From: PALSA-1003 sp963741315
Lineage (GTDB): Bacteria > Pseudomonadota > Gammaproteobacteria > Burkholderiales > Casimicrobiaceae
NCBI GenBank assembly: GCA_963741315.1
Contig: CAVUHK010000004.1
Coordinates: 620,001 to 684,000, forward strand
Direction of reading: 5' to 3'
Length of the DNA: 64,000 nucleotides
This document shows positions 53,594-61,392 of the stretch, one piece after another. A model generated the notes under the pieces. It had not been told where the DNA came from, made no database searches, and worked only from the letters and a program-made list of their open reading frames with translations. The first letter of the stretch is position 1, and every line of letters starts with the position of its first letter. The position numbers and the translations under genes are program-made.

Positions 53594-53950
53594 CTACAGC
53601 GACAAGATCCAGTCCACGAGATTCTTGATCTGGTCCTTGTCCTTGGTCTTGACGATCGCATGGTCCTCTTCGTGACCGTCTTCGAACTTGGCTTTTTCGC
53701 CCGTCGTGATGTGCGTAATCAATCGCGCCTGCGCTTCGGGCTTGCCCTTGTACTTGGCGGCGACGTCCTTGTAGGCCGGGCCGTCTTTCTTCTTGTCGAT
53801 CGCGTGGCACTTGAAGCAATTGCTTTGTTTGGCAAGCGCCTGGGCTGCGTCGGCGTCGACGGCCATTGCCGCTGGTGTCGCGAATAGCCAAACCACGGTG
53901 ATGAGCGCGCCAGCGAAGGCGCGGAGACAATTTTGACGATCCACTTTCAC
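53594..53950 (-). CDS. mtoD: Monoheme class I cytochrome c (MtoD-like)
   Basis: A 118-residue periplasmic cytochrome. A signal peptide (hydrophobic AFAGALITVVWLFATPAAMA) precedes CFKCHAIDKKKDGPAYKDVAAKYK, a class I haem site with the usual downstream GPAY. The axial Met candidate is less certain because the C-terminal half has KFEDGHEEDHAIV in place of a clear Met loop. GTG 53950 follows GGGAG eight bases upstream; a GTG at 53974 is possible. First gene of the conduit operon, downstream of the FNR-type box. Confidence 0.87.
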   Translation of the reverse strand: MKVDRQNCLRAFAGALITVVWLFATPAAMAVDADAAQALAKQSNCFKCHAIDKKKDGPAYKDVAAKYKGKPEAQARLITHITTGEKAKFEDGHEEDHAIVKTKDKDQIKNLVDWILSL

Positions 53951-54039
53951 GCGTTTTCTCCCACAGTTGCCCACCCTGACCCCCTAAGGGCCTCTCGAAT
54001 GACTTGATAACAATGTGCCTGTGGAACGCAGGTTGGGAA

Positions 54040-54053
54040 TTGATGCAGATCAA
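54040..54053. promoter_or_regulatory. FNR/Anr-type binding site upstream of the mto-like operon
   Basis: TTGATgcagATCAA is a perfect match to the FNR consensus TTGAT-N4-ATCAA. It lies 87 bases upstream of the mtoD GTG. A class II promoter (site centred near -41) would start near 54005, with the minus-strand TTGTTATCA (54005-54013) in the -10 region. This predicts activation when oxygen is low. The only other gene near is the 3' end of rquA. The 235-base gap has no other gene. Confidence 0.75.
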
Positions 54054-54185
54054 GCTTTGCGGCAGGCAACCGCTTTCCCCGCTCGTGTGTTGTATGTACG
54101 CACATATCAGGGCGGGTCCGCTCTGGGAAACTGACATGCAAGCCTGGTGCGAGGCACATGGCTGGCTGCGCGAAAATCGGCGTTT

Positions 54186-54914
54186 TCATCGCGTCAGGAC
54201 GACTTTTTGGTACAACCCGCCAAAATAAGTCTGTTTATGTGCGCCAGCGAGCATGAGTCCATCCGGCAAGTACGATTCAATCGCGGTGTGCCATAGGTCG
54301 AGCGCGAACGGCTCGAGCCGACGCAGCACCACGCGCATCACCCAGCGCAACGGGTGCCAACGATGTGGCAGGTGGTAGTCGACCAGGACGATCTTCCCCC
54401 CGGGCTTGGTGACCCGGATTGCTTCCGCGAGGGTGCGCCGCCGGACTGCCAGGGGCTGCTCATGCAACAGGAAGAACAGGACGACACGATCGTAGGTCGC
54501 GTCGTCGATGCCCAGTGCGGTCGAATCACGGTGCAACAAACGAGCCTTGGTGCCGGCCGGAAGTTTGTCCCGCAGGTTGCGAAGCTGGATCGGCATGACG
54601 TCGACCACATCCAGCGCTGCGTCGTCTGCGATCTGTTCGCTCAACCGGACCGTGAAATCGCCATAGACGCACGCAACCTGCAGTGTCCGGGAGCCGGCCT
54701 GCGATCCGATCTCGCGCAGCGCCTCGTCGCGCAGGCGCGCGTAGTTGCCGAGCAGGATGAGATTGACGAGCCAACCCCGCTCGAAGACGCGCACGGCCCA
54801 CGGGTGCACGTAAGCCCACCAATACGTTTCCTGCAGGTAAGTCGGGACCGGCAGCGGATTGAACGAGGCGCCGATGGTCGGGACTTGCGAAGACGTGGAG
54901 TCGTTTGGGGGCAT
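54186..54914 (-). CDS. rquA: Rhodoquinone biosynthesis methyltransferase-like protein RquA
   Basis: A 242-residue protein with class I methyltransferase fold. It matches RquA in distinctive blocks: YLQETYWWAYVHPWAVRVFE near residue 25, LLGNYARLRDEAL, VACVYGDFTVRLSEQI (in place of the usual SAM glycine motif), DVVDVMPIQLRNLRDKLP, VVLFFLLHEQPLAVRRRTL and LEPFALDLWH. RquA converts ubiquinone to rhodoquinone, the low-potential quinone that feeds fumarate reductase under low oxygen. It is the last gene of the por operon, 64 bases from the oxidoreductase subunit gene, and faces away from frdABCD. The start codon has a weak ribosome site. Confidence 0.92.
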   Translation of the reverse strand: MPPNDSTSSQVPTIGASFNPLPVPTYLQETYWWAYVHPWAVRVFERGWLVNLILLGNYARLRDEALREIGSQAGSRTLQVACVYGDFTVRLSEQIADDAALDVVDVMPIQLRNLRDKLPAGTKARLLHRDSTALGIDDATYDRVVLFFLLHEQPLAVRRRTLAEAIRVTKPGGKIVLVDYHLPHRWHPLRWVMRVVLRRLEPFALDLWHTAIESYLPDGLMLAGAHKQTYFGGLYQKVVLTR

Positions 54915-54978
54915 GAAGGGGTGCCTGTTCCTGTGTTGTTGAGGACCGGTGTTCGCGGCGGAACGCGCCGGTATTGCA

Positions 54979-56607
54979 TCAGACGGTTTCGGGCACCATC
55001 CTGATTGCTCCGCACGGGCACTCCGACACGCAGATGCCGCAGCCCTTGCAATAGTCATAGTTGAATTCGAAGCGCTTGCCTGGCCCAAGCTTGATCACCG
55101 CGTTGTCGGGGCACACGCCATAGCAGTTGTCGCACTCGAAGCAATTGCCGCACGACAGGCATCGGCGCGCCTCGAACAATGCGTTGGTTTCATCGAGTCC
55201 GCGGACGACTTCTTCGAAAGTCGACGTCCGTCTGGCCAGGTCCAGCAGCGGACGCACCGTCTTTGGCGCATCGCTGTAGTACCAGGGGTTCAGCAAGTCG
55301 AATTCCGCGATCTCGTGTTTCGCGGGCGGCCGGAACTGTTCGCCCTTCAGCCACGCGTCGATGTGCCGCGCGGCCTTCTTGCCGTGGCCGACCGCAACCG
55401 TGACGGTGCGCTCCGACGGCACCATGTCGCCGCCGGCGAAAATCCCCGGGTAGCCGGTCATCATGTTCGGGCCCACCTTGACCACGCCGTTGTCGAAGGT
55501 GAGCCCCGGTACGGCATCGAGCAGCGACAGGTCGACGTCCTGGCCCAGCGCCAGCACCAGCGAATCCGCTTCCAGAGTTTCGAACTCGCCGGTCGGCTGC
55601 GGAAACCCCTTCGCGTCGAGCGCCATCTTCTCCACCGTCAACGTACCTTCGTCGGCCATGTTCTTGATCGTGGAAAGCCACTTGATCAGGACGCCTTCCT
55701 GCAAGGCCTCCTCCACCTCGAAATCATGCGCGGGCATCTTCTCGCGGGTGCGGCGGTAGACGATGATGGCTTCGGTGGCGCCGAGACGCTTGGCGGTGCG
55801 CGCCACGTCGAGGGCGGTGTTCCCGCCGCCGTAGACGACGACCCGGCGACCCAGCATCGGTTTGTCTTCGCCCTCCATGCCACGCAGCACCGACACGGCG
55901 TCGAGCATGCGCGCTGCGCTGCCGGCCGGGATGTAGGCGCGCTTGGCGATATGCGCACCGACGGCGAGGAAGGCCGCATCGAAGTGGCCCTGCCGCATGG
56001 TGTCGAGAATGTCCGAGACCTTGTGGTTGAGTTCCAATTCAACGCCGAGATCGAGGATGCGCTGCACTTCCGCATCGAGCACTTCGCGCGGCAGGCGATA
56101 TTTCGGGATGCCGAACCGCATCATGCCACCGGCGAGTGGCCCTGCCTCGACGATGCTGACGTGGTGGCCAAGACGGCACAGGTGATAGGCGGCAGAAAGG
56201 CCCGACGGTCCCGCGCCGACAATGAGCACGCGCTTGCCGGAGGCTGCGTGCGGCGCATCGAACTTCCAGCCGTGTTTCAGCGCCGCGTCGCCGAGGAATT
56301 GCTCGACCGAGTTGATGCCGACCGCCTCGTCGAGCTTGCCCCGGTTGCACGCGTCCTCGCATGGGTGATAGCAGACGCGGCCCATCACGGCGGGCAGCGG
56401 ATTGTCGGCCACGAGTGCGCGCCACGCGGCCTCGTAGTTACCTCCCTCGGCGTGGTAGAGCCAGCTCTGGATGTTCTCCCCGGCGGGACAGGCATGATTG
56501 CACGGTGGCAGGCGATCGAGATACACCGGGCGGTTGGTCCGCCACGCGCCGGTTTTGTTGGCGAGGCTCGAGCCGACATCCAGAGTAATTGCGAACGGCT
56601 TGTCCAC
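54979..56607 (-). CDS. FAD/NAD(P)H oxidoreductase subunit (GltD-like) fused to a 2[4Fe-4S] ferredoxin
   Basis: 542 residues. The N-terminal Fer4_20-type domain (CNHACPAGE and GRVCYHPCEDACNRG) is followed by the FAD motif VLIVGAGPSGLSAAYHL and the NAD(P)H motif VVVYGGGNTALDVARTAKRLGA. The C-terminal ferredoxin has CLSCGNCFECDNCYGVCP and CKGCGICVSECPCGAI. It probably serves as the NAD(P)H-ferredoxin branch plus PorD-type ferredoxin subunit of the 2-oxoacid oxidoreductase encoded upstream. GTG start at 56607, four bases after the beta-subunit gene. No gltB is present, so it is not glutamate synthase. Confidence 0.88.
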   Translation of the reverse strand: MDKPFAITLDVGSSLANKTGAWRTNRPVYLDRLPPCNHACPAGENIQSWLYHAEGGNYEAAWRALVADNPLPAVMGRVCYHPCEDACNRGKLDEAVGINSVEQFLGDAALKHGWKFDAPHAASGKRVLIVGAGPSGLSAAYHLCRLGHHVSIVEAGPLAGGMMRFGIPKYRLPREVLDAEVQRILDLGVELELNHKVSDILDTMRQGHFDAAFLAVGAHIAKRAYIPAGSAARMLDAVSVLRGMEGEDKPMLGRRVVVYGGGNTALDVARTAKRLGATEAIIVYRRTREKMPAHDFEVEEALQEGVLIKWLSTIKNMADEGTLTVEKMALDAKGFPQPTGEFETLEADSLVLALGQDVDLSLLDAVPGLTFDNGVVKVGPNMMTGYPGIFAGGDMVPSERTVTVAVGHGKKAARHIDAWLKGEQFRPPAKHEIAEFDLLNPWYYSDAPKTVRPLLDLARRTSTFEEVVRGLDETNALFEARRCLSCGNCFECDNCYGVCPDNAVIKLGPGKRFEFNYDYCKGCGICVSECPCGAIRMVPETV

Positions 56608-56611
56608 AGCG

Positions 56612-57622
56612 CTAACCCTGAAGGAGCCCGAAGCGCTCGATGTTGCGATCCGCGGTCGCCTGAATCGCCGCCAGGCGGCCATTTTCGATGTTCCCGGTGA
56701 ACAAATGCGCGAAGCGCTTCTGCGGCCGCAGGTAATCCTCGACCGGCACTTTGCGGCGGATCTTGGTGCGGTTCGTGATCTCACCGTGTTCCGCTTCGAA
56801 CAGTGGGAACAGGCCCGATTCGACCGCGAGACGGGCGAGCTTGATGGTGTCGGCCGGCTCCGAGCCCCAGCCCAGCGGGCAAGGCACGTGAATGTGGATG
56901 TAGCGTGCGCCTTCGATGCCCATTGCCCTCGTGACTTTGTGTTCGAGATCGTGCAGGTTCGCGACACTTGCGGTCGCCACGTAGGGAATGCCGTGGGCCA
57001 TCGCGATCAGCGGCAGATTCTTGCCCTGACCGAAGACATTGCCCGGGTCGGGACCCATCGCCGGCGTGGTTGCGGTCCGTGCGGCCGCAGGCGTCGCGCT
57101 GGAACGTTGGACGCCGGTGTTCATGTACGCCTCGTTGTCGTAGCAGATGTAGAGCACGTCATCGTTGCGCTCGAACATGCCCGACAGGCAGCCGAATCCG
57201 ATATCGGTGGTGCCGCCGTCCCCGCCTTGTGCGATGACGCGCACCTGATGCCGGCCCTTGACCCGGAGCGCGGCCGCGATGCCGGTCGCTACTGCGGCGG
57301 CATTGCCAAACAGCGAATGGATCCACGGAATCTGCCACGACGTTTCGGGATACGGTGTCGAAAACACTTCCAGGCAGCCCGTGGCGTTGGCCGCGACCAG
57401 CTGGTTCGACACTGCGCGCATCGCCGCGTCGATCGCGTAGCGCGCTCCCAATGCTTCGCCACAGCCCTGGCAGGCTCGATGCCCCGAGTTGAGCGAATTG
57501 GTTCGGTCCATGTTCGCCTGTACCGAGCGCTCGTTCTGCGCCAGCAGCCGATTCCCGACGGTGAAGGTGCCGGTCTGGTAGAACTTGACGGGCTGAACGG
57601 CTGTTGGGAATTCCTGTGCCAT
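56612..57622 (-). CDS. porB: 2-oxoacid (pyruvate-type):ferredoxin oxidoreductase beta subunit
   Basis: A 336-residue thiamine-diphosphate subunit. It has HRACQGCGEALGARYAIDA (Cys cluster ligands), the TPP motif GDGGTTDIGFGCLSG and CYDNEAYMNTGVQRSSATP, which holds the magnesium site. A lone Cys in HVPCPLGWG is the usual fourth cluster ligand. The order of motifs is closest to pyruvate:ferredoxin oxidoreductase beta chains, but 2-oxoglutarate cannot be excluded. Nine bases from the alpha gene. Confidence 0.9.
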   Translation of the reverse strand: MAQEFPTAVQPVKFYQTGTFTVGNRLLAQNERSVQANMDRTNSLNSGHRACQGCGEALGARYAIDAAMRAVSNQLVAANATGCLEVFSTPYPETSWQIPWIHSLFGNAAAVATGIAAALRVKGRHQVRVIAQGGDGGTTDIGFGCLSGMFERNDDVLYICYDNEAYMNTGVQRSSATPAAARTATTPAMGPDPGNVFGQGKNLPLIAMAHGIPYVATASVANLHDLEHKVTRAMGIEGARYIHIHVPCPLGWGSEPADTIKLARLAVESGLFPLFEAEHGEITNRTKIRRKVPVEDYLRPQKRFAHLFTGNIENGRLAAIQATADRNIERFGLLQG

Positions 57623-57631
57623 GCTGTCAAC

Positions 57632-58885
57632 TCAACCGATCTGCGACGCAACGGTGCCGATCCGGCGCAGGATCGATTCGGCGGTCGGACCCGTGCGTCG
57701 CGTTCGAGCTTCGCGCTCGAGCTCGTGCTGGATCAGGTCGGCATTGAGATCGAGAAAAGTGACCTGCTCGAGTTCGTCATTGCCGGCGTCCTCGAACAAT
57801 TGCCGCAGCGACGTCCGGGTGATCGCGCGGCCACCGAGGCCTGCGATCACCGTATAGCCATTGAGCGTGATGCCGGACAATGCCTTGCGCACGCCATCGG
57901 AGACGATCCCGCCCAGCCCGACAGCCAGACACTTCTCGAGCACCACCACTCGCTTGGCGTGCTGCAGGGCTTCGCGCACCGCCTCGAGCGGGAACGGCCG
58001 GAACGAGCAGATCGAGAGCGAGCCTATCCTGACGTCGTCGGCGCGCATTTCATCGACGACTTCCTGGATGGTGCCGTTGACCGAGCCGAGCGCGACGACG
58101 ATCGTTTCCGCGTCTACGGTGCGATACGTTCTTATCAACCCGCCCGATGCGCGCCCGAACTTGTCCTTGAACGCAGCGGAGAGTTCGGGAATGAGTTTGA
58201 GTGCGCGCAGCTGCTTGTAGTGAGCGAGGTAGCGTACCTCCGTGAATGCCTCGGGCCCGACCATCGCCCCGATCGTGACGGGCTCGCTCGGATCGAGCAC
58301 CTGCCGTGGCTCGAACGGCGGCAGGTACTCGTCGACGGCGGCCTGCGTCGGCACGTCGACGCGGTCGTAGGCGTGAGTGAGGATGAATCCGTCGACACAC
58401 ACCATGACCGGGCATGACAGCGCTTCGGCGAGCCGGAAAGCCTGGATATGCAGGTCGAGCGCCTCCTGGTTGGTCTCCGCGTAGAGCTGAATCCAGCCGG
58501 CGTCGCGCATAGACATGCTGTCCGAATGGTCGTTCCAGATGTTGATCGGTGCGCCGATCGCTCGATTGCCGATGGTCATCACGATGGGCAGCCCCAGCCC
58601 GGCCGCGTTGTATACGGCCTCGGCCATGAACAACAGTCCCTGACTCGCTGTCGCGGTGTATGTTCGCGCACCGGCCGCCGATGCGCCGATCGCAACCGAC
58701 AGAGCAGCGAACTCGGATTCGACGTTGATGAATTCGCAGGGAGCGAGTTCCTGCGTCTTGACCATCTCCCCCAGCGCTTCGACGATGTGCGTCTGCGGCG
58801 TGATCGGGTAGGCGCAGATTACCTCCGGACGGCAGAGCGCAATGGCCTCGGCCATGGCGCGGGAGCCTTCTATCTGCTTAAGCAA
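57632..58885 (-). CDS. porA: 2-oxoacid:ferredoxin oxidoreductase alpha subunit
   Basis: A 417-residue subunit with the opening GSRAMAEAIALCRPEVICAYPITPQTHIVE, typical for PorA, then SEFAALSVAIGASAAGARTYTATASQGLLFM and IVMTIGNRAIGAPINIWNDHSDSM. The central transketolase-like domain contains a CoA/substrate-binding region (DGFILTHAYDRVDVP). The start is a TTG at 58885 overlapping the end of the gamma gene; ATG 58855 is an alternative. With beta and gamma it makes the four-domain oxidoreductase. Confidence 0.9.
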   Translation of the reverse strand: MLKQIEGSRAMAEAIALCRPEVICAYPITPQTHIVEALGEMVKTQELAPCEFINVESEFAALSVAIGASAAGARTYTATASQGLLFMAEAVYNAAGLGLPIVMTIGNRAIGAPINIWNDHSDSMSMRDAGWIQLYAETNQEALDLHIQAFRLAEALSCPVMVCVDGFILTHAYDRVDVPTQAAVDEYLPPFEPRQVLDPSEPVTIGAMVGPEAFTEVRYLAHYKQLRALKLIPELSAAFKDKFGRASGGLIRTYRTVDAETIVVALGSVNGTIQEVVDEMRADDVRIGSLSICSFRPFPLEAVREALQHAKRVVVLEKCLAVGLGGIVSDGVRKALSGITLNGYTVIAGLGGRAITRTSLRQLFEDAGNDELEQVTFLDLNADLIQHELEREARTRRTGPTAESILRRIGTVASQIG

Positions 58886-59456
58886 AGGCGGCCTCCATGT
58901 CGCGGCCGATCAGTGCGTGCGCTTCGGTGGCGGCGGCGATGTTCTTTTCGGCGACAACGCGTGAAAACTTCTCGCCGATGGCCGCAATGACCGATTCGAG
59001 CTTGATCTGGCCGGTCAAGGCGGCAAAGGCGCCAAGCAGCGCAGCGTTGGGCACGGCGCGGCCGACGTGCTTGAGCGCGAGTTCGGTCGCGGCGACCGTG
59101 CGCACACGTTTGTGATGAAGTCGTCCCACGAAATCGCCAAGTCCCAGCTGATCGAGGCTGCGCGTCGAGTTGATAAGGATGTAACCATCGGCACGAAGGC
59201 CCTGAAAAAGATCGACTTGATGCAGCAACGTCGGATCCTGGATGATCAGTGCGTCCGGATTGAGCACCGGTTCGCGCAAGCGGATCTCCTTGTCATCCAT
59301 GCGACAGAACGCCATCACCGGCGCGCCCATGCGTTCGGACCCGAAGCTGGGGAATGCCTGCGCGTAGCGACCTTCGATGAAAGCGGCGACCGAGAGCATC
59401 TCGGCACCGGAGACGACGCCCTGACCCCCGCGACCATGGATGCGTACCTGAAACAT
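58878..59456 (-). CDS. porG: 2-oxoacid:ferredoxin oxidoreductase gamma subunit
   Basis: A 192-residue subunit with MFQVRIHGRGGQGVVSGAEML, GRYAQAFPSFGSERMGAPV and VGRAVPNAALLGAFAALTG, the standard PorG/KorC pattern. ATG 59456 is chosen; a GTG three codons upstream is in frame. First gene of the operon porG-porA-porB-FAD/ferredoxin subunit-rquA. Divergent from frdA, with an FNR-like site between them. Confidence 0.9.
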   Translation of the reverse strand: MFQVRIHGRGGQGVVSGAEMLSVAAFIEGRYAQAFPSFGSERMGAPVMAFCRMDDKEIRLREPVLNPDALIIQDPTLLHQVDLFQGLRADGYILINSTRSLDQLGLGDFVGRLHHKRVRTVAATELALKHVGRAVPNAALLGAFAALTGQIKLESVIAAIGEKFSRVVAEKNIAAATEAHALIGRDMEAAFA

Positions 59457-59522
59457 TGTTCCCACCCGGCAACGTTCGGAGTGCCACCAGGACGTATCCT
59501 GCCTTTCCTACCGCAACTTCCA

Positions 59523-59536
59523 TTGATGCAAGTCAA
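59523..59536. promoter_or_regulatory. FNR/Anr-like binding site between por-rquA and frd operons
   Basis: TTGATgcaaGTCAA matches the FNR consensus with one change (G for A), and the wider core ATTGA-N6-TCAAT is a perfect inverted repeat. It lies 67 bases from the porG start and 77 bases upstream of the frdA TTG. It could activate either or both divergent operons. For frd, GATTTA near 59555-59560 lies at about the right place for a -10 element. Confidence 0.7.
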
Positions 59537-59612
59537 TGTTCGCGTGCGACCGCGGATTTAGCTTGTCGGCGATGCACGCACGATTTAGGATCGACCGGAG
59601 CGAGGAGCCCAA

Positions 59613-61382
59613 TTGCAGGTCGTAAAGACGGATCTGGTCGTCGTTGGCGGAGGAGGCGCCGGATTGCGCGCCGCCATTGCCGCGGTCGAAAGCGACCCCG
59701 CACTGCGGGTTGCGCTGGTTTCGAAAGTCGTGCCAATGCGCAGTCACACGGTCGCTGCCGAGGGCGGCTCTGCCGGCGTGGTGCGTGCGGACGACAGTCT
59801 CGACAGCCACTTCGACGACACGGTGTCGGGAGGCGACTGGCTGTGCGATCAGAACGCCGTCGACTACTTCGTCGCTCATTGCACCGAAGAGATGGTGCAG
59901 CTCGAGCACTGGGGATGCCCGTGGAGCCGCAAGGAAGACGGACATATCAACGTGCGCTACTTCGGCGGCATGAAGGTTCAGCGCACCTGGTTTGCCGCTG
60001 ACAAGAGCGGCTTCCACATCCTGCACACGCTGTTCCAGACGTCGCTCAAGTATCCGGCAATCACGCGCTACGACGAATTCTTCTGCGCCGATCTGATCGT
60101 CGAGGACGGTCGCGTACGCGGGGTGCTGGCCATCGAGATCGCCACCGGTGAGCTATTGCTACTCGAGTGCAAGGCTGCGATCTTCTGCACCGGCGGCGCC
60201 GGCCGCATGTTCCGCCAGAACACCAATGCCGGCATCGTCACCGGCGACGGCATGGGCATTGCCTATCGCCATGGCGTACCTTTGCGCGACATGGAGTTCA
60301 TGCAGTGGCACCCAACGGCGCTGCCTGGCACCGGTATCCTGATAACCGAAGCGTGCCGCGGAGAGGGCGCGATCCTCACCAACAAGGATGGATACCGCTA
60401 CCTCCAGGACTACGGCCTTGGGCCGCCGGAGCCGTTTCCCCGCGCCAAGGCCATGGAACTCGGGCCGCGCGACCGCCTATCGCAGGCGTTCTGGCACGAG
60501 GAGCAGAAGGGCCGCACGTTGCAGACGCCTCATGGCAGTGCGGTCAACCTCGACCTGCGACACCTTGGCGCCGCAAAGATTCTTGAGCGTCTTCCGCTGA
60601 TCACCGAGGTCGCGAAGACCTTCGTCGGCGTCGATGCGGTGCGCTCGCCGATCCCGGTGCGGCCGGCGGTGCATTACACGATGGGCGGGATCCTCTGCAA
60701 CAAGGAGACCGAGACGCCACTGCGCGGCCTCTACGCCGCGGGCGAGTGCTCCAGCGTCGGCATTCACGGCGCCAACCGCCTCGGCTCGAACTCGCTGGCC
60801 GAGTTGCTCGTATTCGGCAAGGTCGCGGGCGAGCAGGCCGCAAGGTATGTGCGCAGCGTCGGCGACGCGCGCGGCGACGGCAGCCGCTTGCAGGCTGAAT
60901 CCACGGGCGCGAGGATGCTCGGTCTGCTGAATCGACACGATGGTGAGCGCGTGTCCGCCATCCGTCGAGAGATGATGGACACGATGGAAACCGGCGTGGG
61001 CATCTATCGCAAGGCGGACACGATGCAGGTTGCGTGCGACCGCCTCGCAGACCTTCGGTCCCGCTGCCGCCGGGGACTCAAGCTCGACGATCACAGCCGT
61101 GCCTTCAATACCGAGTGGCTCTCGGCGATCGAGCTCGGGTTCACGCTCGATGTCGCCGAGGCGCTCGCGCATTCGGCGCTGCACCGCAGGGAGTCGCGCG
61201 GCGCGCACCAGCGTCTGGACGAATACCGGGAGCGCGACGACGCCAACTTTCTGGTGCATTCGCTCGCGCTCTTCACGGGAGACGGAGCGCCGCGCATAGA
61301 GACCATGCCCGTGGCGATCACCCGGTCCCAGCCGCGAACCCGCGTTTACGGGGGCGAGGGCAAGCAGGCGGTGCTGACCTGA
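59613..61382 (+). CDS. frdA: Fumarate reductase flavoprotein subunit
   Basis: A 589-residue subunit. FAD motif VVVGGGGAGLRAAIAA; covalent-flavin His45 in MRSHTVAAEGGSAG at the same number as Escherichia coli FrdA. Active-site blocks follow: EFMQWHPTALPGTGILITEACRGEGAIL, HYTMGGI and GANRLGSNSLAELLVFG. It catalyses fumarate reduction to succinate (reverse possible). TTG start at 59613 with GAGGAG six bases upstream. The FrdC and FrdD subunits downstream mark the enzyme as Frd-type rather than Sdh. Confidence 0.93.
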   Translation: MQVVKTDLVVVGGGGAGLRAAIAAVESDPALRVALVSKVVPMRSHTVAAEGGSAGVVRADDSLDSHFDDTVSGGDWLCDQNAVDYFVAHCTEEMVQLEHWGCPWSRKEDGHINVRYFGGMKVQRTWFAADKSGFHILHTLFQTSLKYPAITRYDEFFCADLIVEDGRVRGVLAIEIATGELLLLECKAAIFCTGGAGRMFRQNTNAGIVTGDGMGIAYRHGVPLRDMEFMQWHPTALPGTGILITEACRGEGAILTNKDGYRYLQDYGLGPPEPFPRAKAMELGPRDRLSQAFWHEEQKGRTLQTPHGSAVNLDLRHLGAAKILERLPLITEVAKTFVGVDAVRSPIPVRPAVHYTMGGILCNKETETPLRGLYAAGECSSVGIHGANRLGSNSLAELLVFGKVAGEQAARYVRSVGDARGDGSRLQAESTGARMLGLLNRHDGERVSAIRREMMDTMETGVGIYRKADTMQVACDRLADLRSRCRRGLKLDDHSRAFNTEWLSAIELGFTLDVAEALAHSALHRRESRGAHQRLDEYRERDDANFLVHSLALFTGDGAPRIETMPVAITRSQPRTRVYGGEGKQAVLT

Positions 61383-61392
61383 GGGCGAAGCA

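Noticed and set aside
54979..56607. Glutamate synthase small subunit (gltD)
   Set aside because: No gltB is present, and the C-terminal ferredoxin plus por linkage point elsewhere.
54949..58417. Long antisense reading frames of 583 and 639 residues opposite the por genes
   Set aside because: They lie opposite clearly conserved genes in GC-rich DNA, have Arg/Val/Asp-biased compositions and no recognisable domain.
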